Part shown: positions 17,815 to 27,800 of the stretch, in pieces
How the letters are laid out: the number at the start of each line of letters is the position of its first letter
Position numbering within the stretch: position 1 is the stretch's first letter
From: Pelargonium nanum
Taxonomy: Eukaryota; Streptophyta; Magnoliopsida; Geraniales; Geraniaceae
Reading direction: 5' to 3'
DNA length: 55,738 bases
NCBI GenBank assembly: GCA_036897485.1
Contig: JAYMTF010000091.1
Coordinates: forward strand, 1 to 55,738
The notes under the pieces: model-generated
Told to the model about the DNA's origin: nothing
Databases searched by the model: none
The model's input: only the letters and a program-made list of their open reading frames with translations
Position numbers and translations under genes: made by a program

Positions 17815-18165
17815 TACATACCACCAGATGCAGGGGATTGTGTTCAGTGAAATCTGATATGTCTTGAGCTATTATGAGGTTTTACCACAAGAGGAACAGT
17901 CATTGCTGTGATTACTATATTTCTAGATAACTCCATGCATGCAAAAACTTGATGATTGTGAATCTGTGATCCTTTACTTCATTCTAGCTACCTTAAAGGG
18001 TGAAGGTGTGGCACTTATGGAGAGAAGGAAAAGCTCGATATCGTTGATTCTTCGTTGGGACAGTCAACAAGTGGTGTTACTATAACCACGATTCAAGCTC
18101 GATGTACGTTTTTACTTTTAAACATTGTACTCATGCTCTTCAATCCCATCCATTTTTATTAAATA
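17815..18165 (+). pseudogene. decayed receptor-kinase 3' end (exon 6-7 remnant)
   Basis: Broken fragments match the late kinase exons of the array. At about 17830, after an ATGCAG acceptor-like sequence, TTCAGTGAAATCTGATATG corresponds to the FSVKSDV segment of exon 6, followed by a stop and frame loss where YSFGVLLLE should be. At about 18005-18060, GTGGCACTTATGGAGAGAAG translates as WHLWREGKA, and a frameshift leads into DIVDSSLGQS, the exon 7 pattern (AW.LW.EGK..D.VD..L). A further piece, NIVLML near 18121, resembles the VVLML motif near the kinase end. No upstream exons were found. It is a dead copy between genes C and D. Confidence 0.7.
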
Positions 18166-18603
18166 TGGGTGGTCACAACTCACAAGTGTTGTTGAACAAT
18201 AAAGACTGAAAGCAGCTTGAAGCAGTCTCTTGTCCATTATCAATTTAATATACGTGTCGTGATATACAACTTTCATGTTCTGCAACAACCATTCAAACAA
18301 ATAATTCCTGAAAAAATTATGAATAACAACAGTTGAAGGTACATAAATGGTTGAACTTGAACCCACAACAGTTGAAGGACAAGAAAGGCCTCGGATTTCA
18401 AGATTTGTGGTTGTAGAGTACTAGAGTTGCTGTCACACGACACGACTGTAGGTCAGTGTAGAGCTAATTCTGAGGGCAATATCTTCTTGAAGTCATGAGA
18501 AAGGTCCCAAGGTGACGACAAACTCAACTGCATCATTAATGCAAAACAACACATAATTAGTTCTTGAAACACCCTCGCTAGCACTAGCAGCCATAGCAGT
18601 ACC
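18166..18603. other. spacer and promoter region of gene D
   Basis: About 440 bases between the kinase remnant and the ATG of gene D. The minus-strand open frame at 18118-18366 has no recognisable domain. No transposon ends were seen. Confidence 0.35.
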
Positions 18604-21014
18604 ATGAATTTTCAAAAACCATCTCTGTTTTCTCTTGTTTTCTTCCTTCTTGGCCACTTCTGCAGTGCCTCAACTGACCATGTCACCATCTCTCCAGAGC
18701 AACCCATTAAAGATGGTGACACCTTGATCTCTAGCGGCCAAGTTTTCGCTCTCGGTTTCTTTAGCCCGGCCAATTCCAGCCACCGCTATGTCGGTATCTG
18801 GTACAACAAGGTGTCGGTGCAGACCATAGTGTGGGTTGCAAACAGAGACACCCCTGTCACTGATACCACCGGAGTCCTCGCCGTCACGCCTCAAGGAAAC
18901 CTAGTACTCCTCGCCGGAAACCGCAGCATCTGGTCGTCAAATATCTCATCAACCACAAACAATCCTAGAGCTCACCTCTTGGATTCAGGAAATCTTGTTT
19001 TGGTCAAAAATGACAGCAGGACTGTCATGTGGCAGAGTTTTGATCACCCAACCGATACTTATCTTCCGTACATGAAGCTGGGGCTGAACCGGAGAACCGG
19101 TCTGAGTTGGGTCTTCACGTCATGGAGGTCCGAAAATGACCCGGGAACTGGGAACTACTCCTACGCCATTGATCCAACAGGGTACCCTCAGCTGTTCTTG
19201 TACAAGGGTCCGGACCCTTGGTGGCGGGTCGGGTCATGGACAGGCCTGAAATGGAGCGGAGTACCCGAAATGACACATAACTTCATCTTCAATGTGTCTT
19301 ATGTGGACAACCAAGATGAAATCTCCGTCCTCTACGGCGTTACGGACAGCTCAATTCTCTCGAGAATGGTGATAGAGGGTTCGGGATTCGTTCGAAGATC
19401 GACATGGAATCCGCGAGGGCGTCGGTGGATTGAGTTCTGGTATGACCCGAAAGAACAGTGTGACTACTACAAGCAGTGTGGGATTAATAGTATTTGCGAC
19501 CCGTACAACTCAGAGTCATTCCAGTGCAAGTGTTTGCCCGGATTCGAGCCCAAGTTGCCGCGAGAGTGGAATCTAAGAGACGGATCAGGCGGGTGTGTTA
19601 GGAATCAAGAGGCATCGATATGTAACAACGGGGAGGGTTTTTATAAGGTAGCGCACGTTAAGGTTCCGGATACTAAATTTGTAAGAGTGAACATGAGCTT
19701 GAACCTTAAAGATTGTGAACTAGAGTGTAAGAGAAACTGCAGTTGCAAGGCTTATACAAGTGCTGATGAGAGAGGGATTGGATGCATGACATGGCATGGC
19801 GATCTGGTGGACTCCAGGAAGTATTCGGATTTGGGTCAAGATTTATATGTTCGCGTAGATTCAGCCATGCTAGGTACTCAAATCTCTTTACATATTACAA
19901 GTTCCGCTGCGGCACTACTTGAAAAACAGTGATAAACTACTCATTTATCAAGTCCGTAGCTAGTTTCCTGTAGCTGATCTGCGACAGGAATTTTGTAGCA
20001 AATCAGCTACGGAAGACATCCCGTAGCTAAATCCGTAGTTGATCGGTGTTTTTTCTTATAGTGTTGATTTGCTCCTGATCTGATTTATGATGGTTTTTTC
20101 TTTCATATATAACTAATGAAGTTGACAAGCATATTCTTCACAAGAAATGGATGATTGCACTCTTGGTCATCGTTCCTGCTATACTGTTGGCTCTGGCGGT
20201 CACGTTTGTTTACAGAATGGTAACAAGGAAAACAAAAGGTACAGAAATATTATTAATTTTAACATTATTATAAGTGTTCATATTGGGGTGGTGGCGCAGT
20301 TGGCTAGCGCGTAGGTCTCATAGCTTCTGAGTGATCCTGAGGTCGAGAGTTCGAGCCTCTCTCACCCCAATTTTTGTGTTTTGTTTTTGAAATTGCAGGA
20401 CAGTGTTTTTTGGAGTGTACAAGTGCTGGGGCCCAGGAGCAAAGGCTACTGCTGGGGTATCGTGGGCCCGAGAGTTGGATTATGATTTGGCCCATCCTTT
20501 TCTGGTCAAGAGTTTCGTTAATGGCAGGCACTGGATTGCTCCTAATGATGCTTAGCCCCAACACACACTACATTTTTTACTTCCCCAATAAAATACCCAC
20601 CAACCCATATCTTTTCATTCGTTTATTTTATATAAAACTTACAATTTGTTTTTGTTACTAGATCCTTGGAAATTTGTGTACTTGGGCTAAATGTCCCCTA
20701 ACACACTCAATGATGCTCAAAATGTATCTTTATGCTTTACTATAATTTTGTATTCAATGAGAGCATACCGTATTATTCAATCTCTCTAAGTGATATGACA
20801 ATTCTTCACATTGCTTTGTTCACAATTAATGATTAAACTGAGAGCACACTATATGCAGATGCAGAAGTTGAGTGAACCAATATCTCTAACAACAAAGTTA
20901 ATCACCTAATATCTATTAAATGACTGCACAACTTAACTGAGAAACAACTAATATTTGAACTGGAAACACTTTATTTCTCTCGCAGATATATCGGAAAGGA
21001 AGAAAAATCTGTAA
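18604..21014 (+). CDS. kinase-less S-domain receptor-like protein (gene D, 3' end uncertain)
   Basis: Exon 1 (18604-19873) encodes a complete ectodomain: signal peptide, B-lectin ([27 protein letters not shown]), EGF-like [13 protein letters not shown] and PAN ([14 protein letters not shown]). Exon 2 (20122-20238) has the same 117-bp length and phase as in A and C and encodes the membrane helix ([19 protein letters not shown]) and a basic stop-transfer stretch. No kinase exon follows before PEX19 on the other strand. A plausible short last exon, 20986-21014 after TTATTTCTCTCGCAG, would add DISERKKNL and a stop, giving about 471 aa. If intron 1 is retained, the frame stops at 19932 as a secreted 442-aa protein. 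A third option is an acceptor just after the tRNA (GCAG at 20395-20398). It may act as a co-receptor or decoy, or be a decaying gene. The ectodomain belongs to a different subgroup from A-C. Confidence 0.6.
19913..20063. mobile_element. small CACTA-like non-autonomous element in gene D intron 1
   Basis: A 151-bp segment whose left end is CACTACTTGAAAAACAG and whose right end, reverse-complemented, is CACTATAAGAAAAAACACC. These resemble the CACTACAAGAAAA termini of plant CACTA transposons. Inside are several direct and inverted copies of a GTAGCTGAT/ATCAGCTAC-type motif, as expected for subterminal repeats. No clear 3-bp target duplication is visible. It lies just after the donor site of exon 1 of gene D. 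Confidence 0.6.
20285..20369 (+). tRNA. trnM-CAT: elongator tRNA-Met (CAT) with an 11-bp intron
   Basis: An 85-bp gene opening GGGGTGGTGGCGCAGTTGGC (box A in the D-arm), with anticodon CAT at 20319-20321, an intron GCTTCTGAGTG at 20323-20333 one base after the anticodon, T-arm GAGAGTTCGAGCCTCTC (box B), and acceptor 3' strand CACCCC plus A. The acceptor stem GGGGTGG/TCACCCC pairs well. This is the nuclear plant elongator tRNA-Met, which is known to carry introns. TTTTT at 20371-20375 provides an immediate Pol III terminator. It sits 46 bases after the transmembrane exon of gene D, on the same strand, where kinase exons would be expected. Confidence 0.95.
20371..20375 (+). terminator. Pol III terminator of tRNA-Met
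   Basis: A run of five T residues begins one base after the discriminator A of the tRNA-Met gene, as expected for RNA polymerase III termination. Confidence 0.75.
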
Positions 21015-21066
21015 TTTGTCGGAAAACAGCAACTTCCTTGGGCTACAATAGACGAAAGACTACCAC

Positions 21067-23646
21067 CTACATTATACAACAATTTGTCTGTCCATCCTGC
21101 ATCTCTGGAGATCTGCAAAACCAACATGTTATTCAGTCAGCTGATCGATTCATGAAAGCAAAAGATGATGTTTTTTTTTTGTCCTAACAATTTTCAATAA
21201 AAAACGATGGAAAAGAAAAGTATCTGAATTCTTCTCCATATGTGTGTAATAAGTGCATATGAATCAATATCAAGATGGTACATGTTTAGCTTACAACACT
21301 TACAACTGTCCCAGAGCCGATAGGTCGAAATCAGGAGCAAGCTCTTGCACGATATCATTAGGTGGTTGGCCACATTCTTGCATTTTTTGCATGAGATCAA
21401 CAATCTTGGTAAAGTTACTAGGTTCCTTTTCATATACTTCATTGAGATTTTTTATGAGTTCATATTGGTGGGAGTAACGTTGATAATCTTCACTACTCAA
21501 AGTAGCTGAATGCTCCTCCAACCACTTGGGATATCGCTCGCCAATCTCCTTCATTGGTTCTTGAAGAATTTCCTTGGATAGAAGTTGTTGCATCATGGTT
21601 TCCACAATTGATTCCATGTCCTGCACAAAAGAGGAAGGAAAGAAATTAGGGAAGTAATATGTAAAACAAAGGCACTCTGAACTACAAGGAAAGAAACATG
21701 ATTAGTAAATGAAGACTATCCAATGTACCAGAAACAATCCCGACAAAAATTTATAGCAAACCCAAATTCCAGAGTTCTTTAACTTAAGTTTTAATCCCCC
21801 TTTAGAACAAATGCAACTGGTTCTTAAGGCAACTTGAAACACTTCCAACCTTATCAAAATAAGCCAACCATAGATATCGTAAGGTCTCCAACATTCAGGG
21901 AAAAGTAAGACTTAGGTTTCTCTTCTATTAAACGCAAATGCGGGTGTCACAATCAAACCCAGGACCTATTATCAAATCACATATAAAACACATCCAATAA
22001 TCTGTAAAACATGCAAACAAGGATACATAATTAAAATCATATAAAATGATTATGAGGGTTAAAGCAAAACTTAAGGCACCTGTTAATGGTTGTGGTATCC
22101 AAGACGTAATGCTTACAGTCTCATAATAAAAAATAACAGACTCGGAGATTTCCTTGTTTATATAAATTGAAAAAATAACAGGAATAAGCTGACTGGTTGA
22201 GAAGTACAGGAGACATAACCAACTACCAACTCAATCCAGTTTTTCAGCACATCACATAAACATGCAAATAAGCAGACTCACAAGATGGATGTTCAAGAAG
22301 TAGTTCTGTTTACTCAAACAATAACCAAAACTTAAAGTCATAGTTAATCAAATAAAAATATATAAATCTCAAAATTTGGAAGAAAAAAAAAAAGTAACCT
22401 CATCAAGAATCAGATACAAAGGAACGGGCCAGGTTGAACCAAAGCAACCCTACTGGGAAATATCCTCAGCAAGTGGAAAAGAGGGAAACGAAAACATACA
22501 AAGGAAGCATCATTTCTTTAAATTATAAGATCACAAGAAATCTACCATCCTCACTACACTCCTCATGGTGGCTTCAATAGATTGAAAAATCTTGCCACTT
22601 CAAAAACAAACCTCCATGTAAATTTCTTGTAGTTGCTCTTCAAAAACATAATCACTAGCAAATCGGCCAACAAAGCCCTTAACATCAATTGACTAGGCAT
22701 TTCAATGTAGCTGACGGAAACAAACTAGTAACTCGAGCACCGGAGAAATAACACTGACCAAACCAAACACCTAGACCTACGATCCACACACTTCTCTCAA
22801 AACTCAGGATAAGCAAACCATCCGATAGAGGATTTCGCAATAGGTTGAATGGTTGTCACAAACTTCAATGCAAATAGTATAATTAATATAAATCAAAACA
22901 AGTGCAAAATATAGCACAATAACATTTCAGAAATGGCAGGTAAATCTCAAACAAAAACATTTCAGAAATGGAGATTTCATTTTCATTTCACAACCAAGCC
23001 ATTACCAACGCATAACCAAATCAATCCATGAACTAGTACCAAAAAAGAAATAAAGAAGAATATTCAAGGTAAATAATAACCTGAGGCCCAGCAAGCTCTT
23101 CAAACTGTTTAATCCAATCCTCTATCATTGCATCCTTGGCCATATCGTCTCCGCCGAGTTTAGAAGCTGCAGCAGCAGACTCCAGTCCAATGACGGTCTC
23201 CTTAGTCTGTTCCCTAAGCTTATCAAGCGCTTCGGAGACATGAGATTCCTTGGAAACCTTCTGCTTCCCCTTTTTCTTTGCTCTCAAGTCAGGCAATCCC
23301 ATACCCAGACCCTGAACGCCACAAGGCAATGAACTAGATTCTCGATTCTTCTCCTTAGCATCTTCACTTCTGCAAGCAATCCAAAGACACCGAATTCAGA
23401 AATTGATAGGCAGCGAAACTCAGAAAAATAGATAGATAAATAAATCAATGTAAAAACCTTTGAGTAGAAGTAGAAGGAGTGAGGTTGAGACTCTGAAAAT
23501 CATCCAAAGCACCTGAAACCGTTTCAAATGCAATTCAGAAACGCCTTGTAGTTGTAGATAGAGATAGAGTGAGTGTGGATTAAAGAATAGAGTAGCGTCT
23601 TACTATCGAGCAGCTGGTCTAAATCGTCGGAGTGTTCGGCCGCCAT
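21067..23646 (-). CDS. PEX19: peroxin 19, receptor/chaperone for peroxisomal membrane proteins
   Basis: Five exons on the minus strand: 23646-23604, 23512-23458, 23369-23081, 21620-21304 and 21112-21067 (249 aa, all GT-AG). PEX19 binds new peroxisomal membrane proteins in the cytosol and delivers them to PEX3 on the peroxisome. The N-terminus has the acidic PEX3-binding helix LDQLLDSALDDF (residues 9-20). The middle and C-terminal part is the cargo-binding domain ([39 protein letters not shown]). The last exon is only 46 bp and supplies [10 protein letters not shown] and then CCIM, a CaaX farnesylation box. If the last donor (GTAAGT at 21303) is not used, the frame ends at once after GQL and loses the CaaX box. 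Intron 3 is about 1.46 kb. The length fits plant PEX19. It is convergent with gene D. Confidence 0.95.
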
Positions 23647-24880
23647 GGATGCACAAACTTGGGGATTGTCAAATTCTCTCTTCTAAAAATTTTTCAGAAA
23701 AAGATTCAAACGGAAGTGATTTTTTTCTCTTTGGAAGAGAGGGTGAGGGACGTTTTTTTAGCAATTGGCTTTGGAGCCGATGCCGATTAGACTCTCTTCT
23801 CAATTCGGCTTATTGAGTCAACTAACCATTAAACTTTTATTTAGTCTCATAATTTTTTTAGATAATGAAGGCTAAAGGTGTGTGTAAAGTTTGGGATAAA
23901 ATAAAAATTAAATAAATTTTTTTCTGCAACCAATGTTGAAATTGTATTGTATAAGGATCAATTGTGATTTTAAAAATAATTGAATGGTCAATTATGATTT
24001 ACGAGTACAGTTGGAGGGTCCTCGTACACCTGGTTCTGCTGAGTTTTAATGCTAAAACAATTAAAACATTATTTGTTGTGAAATCATGAATAAAAGAACT
24101 TTCATTTCCTCACTTATTTTTTCACCATTGTATTTTTTGTTCCAATTTCAAGTTTTGTTTCGACAGATTCAAGTTGCGCACCTACGAAGGCATGTAAGTT
24201 GACATATTTTTGGGACGTTGTATATTTATATCCAGTTGTTTACAAAAAAATATTTTAGCTGTAGCAAATAATATTTGTGTGACATTGGACAAATTGGAGG
24301 TGATGTGAATTAAATTTTGCTTGCAATAATATCTTGAGGTACTTGAATCATTACGTCTGGAGCATTTTCAAGAGCTGCTTCTATAAATCGTCAAAACAAA
24401 ATAAAGCAAGACCCATTCCTGTTTGTTTCAATAACAAAATGAAACATTAAAAATGAACAAATAAACATCTTATTTTGATCAATTCAATACAAATATCTTT
24501 TTTTTTTTTTCCCTTGGTGCCCCTCTTTTATCTTGTAATCCCTCCCTAGGGTACATTTTCTGTTTTCAATAAATGAACAAATGAACTGTACGGACGCTGG
24601 CTCCTCCTCTTTTCCTTTCCTTCAACCCAAAACCAAACCAGCTCCTCCAGCATCACACCACGGTACGGTGACGGCGTAAGTAAACAATTGTGTATTACAA
24701 TAAAAACAATACACAGGAGGAAAGTGGGGTTGGGAGTTTACAAGAAACATCCTTTGCTTCTCTTGTGGAACCCAAATTATCACCATTTTGTATAATTGAG
24801 AGATGTAGGGGCACAATTGTCCCAACTATATATAGATGATAAGTAACAAAACTTGATATTTACATCTTCATTACTCTGCC
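23647..24880. other. spacer: PEX19 promoter and SEC16 3' flank
   Basis: About 1.2 kb. The right part should be the 3' UTR of SEC16 and the left part the PEX19 promoter and leader. The minus-strand open frame 24622-24825 has no recognisable domain. No RNA gene or transposon end was seen. Confidence 0.4.
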
Positions 24881-27800
24881 TCAAAGTTCCACCTCGTGAA
24901 GTTCATCGCCATAACTTCCACCATTCATAGGCATACGCGTCGAAGAAGGGTCACCTGGCATGAAATTGAAGGATGCATGGGGCGATGGTTTCGCTCCCAC
25001 TGGTTTAGTTGGGGGGCTATACTCATCACTAAAGCTACCGCTGCCCCCGCTCCATGACGCTGCTCGTCTTGATTGAGATGACTCAGCATCGTTTCTATTA
25101 CCCACTGCCCTCCTGCTCGGTATGTTATCCATGCTTGGAAACCTCTGCAAAGAAGCCGAAGATGGTGATGGAGACTGGAATGAGTAATTCATATTAGACG
25201 TCGAAGGATTTCCATTCATGTCTTCTGGTACGTTTTCTTTTGCACCCGCCATGGAATGTTCGCTTGATGATGCTATTGCCGGGGAAAGAACAGCCTCCCT
25301 AGTCTGTTCACTCGGTGCTGAGGAAGGATTGGCATCCGTGGTTGGTTCACTCGATGACACTGGGGCAGGAATAAAAAATTTGGCGTTGGCAGAAACTGCA
25401 GGTTTAGCAGATGCGACAGAAGGTGACTGGAACAAGTTGGCTTGATTTCCGCCACCTTGATTAAAGGTGTCAACATACCTGCCAAAAGTACAGATGTTTA
25501 TCAAATTCCAGTTCATAATGATGATTTGGTTGCTCCCATAATGGAGAAAAATGATATCGAAAGAATGATTTTAGATATCTTGGTTTCTGAGATGAGTTGG
25601 CTTGTTTACCTTGATCGAACACCCATCCGTCCACGTGCGGAGAATTGATTAGAGGTGGGCGGAATAGGTGGGATCCCTGAAGCATGAGTTGCATTTTTGA
25701 ACTTTGGGCTCCCAGTAGGAGGAGACCCATCACTCCTAATTGCAGATTTCAAGTTATAATCAGGCATTCCATTCTGGAAGGCTGAAGTGGTTGGAGGGGG
25801 TGGCGGGGCTGCTTCTTCAGCTGGGGGTTCAACACCTTCCTCCACCCATCTCTTAAGCTTTTCATCATAATAAAATTTGTTCTTTTCACCTAATTTCGCC
25901 TTCAGGAGGAATAAGCAAATAAAATAAATAAGAAAAAATATGAACATGCAAAAAACTCTTTGCAACTATGTGGAACAAAGGGTAATTAGGGAAGAGGAAA
26001 AAAACACTACCTGTTTGTCTGAGCGGGATCTTAAGACTAATCCCATAGTCTTCTGCAAAAATTGTGAACCAAAGCCAAAGCGAGTTAATCGAGATGCACT
26101 GCCTGATGATTTACCTTGTGCATCGGTTGAAGTCCCATCCATTGATGAATCAGCTTGATCCTATCATAAGTCAGCAAGCCTCATATATTTCATACAAAAC
26201 CATGTGCTACAAACTCATCAAACAATCAACTGTAGATATAGGGTTCTATTATTTGGAGAACTTTCGCACCTGTCTTGGAGTTCTACCCATATCTGGCTCG
26301 GAAGCACTTCTATTATGCATTGTCATTCTATTAGCATCAGCTCTCCTTTCACTTATGGGCTCCATTGATGCAGATGGAACTAACGAGGACATGGCCATTG
26401 TTGATTGACTAGTCGATACTCTAGGACCCATTGGCTGGGGAAATTGTTCATTACTTTGAACGCCTCCTTGATTTATTGATGGAGCAGGTGGGGGCATGCC
26501 CCCAACAACACGATGTGCTGTGCTGTCGAAAAAGTTGAGAATTTTACCAACAATTTTTTTCGGAGCCAAATTCACTGCATAACCACCCTGTATGCAAAAC
26601 TTTTATTCAGGTTATCGATATGAAGGTTAAAATTATCAAGGATACAATATTGGAGAACTGATGAATACCTGTTGATGGGTTTTAATCCTGTCCTCCAGGG
26701 ACAGTACTAATTGTTTCCATGTTTCTACTTCAGGTGCTCGACCAGTTTTCAAAGATTTTAGTAGTGCTTGACAGTACCTGAGACAACATCACCATATTAA
26801 GGAACCCGACAGAAGAATGAACTCAAATAAACAGAAAAGAAGTTTCACACGCTTACTTTAGTGAATCTGAAACTTTTCCAACTTCAGCTAACATGTGTGC
26901 ATATACGAGTTTATATGGCTGAAATGGTAGCAAGATATATTGAGAGTTCCCGAGCACCTTTGAATATTCATACAACTCAGTCCTCTGTCAAATTATCCAT
27001 TGGATCAATTAGTAAAGCTTCAAGACCATGCAAGCACACCACATTCTCAATAAATATGATTTAAAAAAAGTCAGATGAATTGACAACTCCAAAGTGCACA
27101 TTTGAGCCACATTACCATTATGGCAAAATTCAAGGGACCTATTATTGAAAAGGAAGCATTGAACAAAGAAGACACATACTACAAAAGCTAGTGCAAACAT
27201 ACATGATGTTATCAACATTAATAAAATTCTTATGCAAGACATAAAGAAAATATAGAAAACAAACTAAATAAAGTGGAATCTAGCCAAATCTAATTTGTTA
27301 AGATAATTTGAAGAATTGTATCCATGAGCCACCATTTTCTCTTTATTTTCTATTAATGGTACATTATATCTTAACTATATACAGATTACAGAGTATTAGA
27401 GTAATGCCAAAATATTAGCAAGATACTTAGCTTGAAACTATTTAAAAGGACTTCATTCATCTCCACATAGCAAATTACATTATACTTCATTTTGCTACGG
27501 CATACCTTCACTTTTTAGAGAAAAAAAACGTGCATGTTCTTGCCCAAGACCCCAAGTTATTGACAAAGAAAGAGAAGAATAGAAAAGTTATATAACCACA
27601 GAAAACTTCACCGTCATTTAAACACACACATAATAGAAAGAGAAAAGAAAAAATGAAGGAAAAAAAAAAACATGATGAAAATTATCCAAATCGGCTTGGA
27701 ACTCCTTTCCACAACCACCTTTACATGGCTTGCTTCTATACATATTAATGAGGTCAACAAGTCCATGCAGCCATTCGAATTTTTTTTCCAGTTTAACCAT

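Noticed and set aside
20304-20661. ORFs over and after the tRNA-Met (20304-20564 minus, 20374-20661 plus)
   Set aside because: One runs through the tRNA itself and the other has no recognisable domain. Neither restores a kinase.
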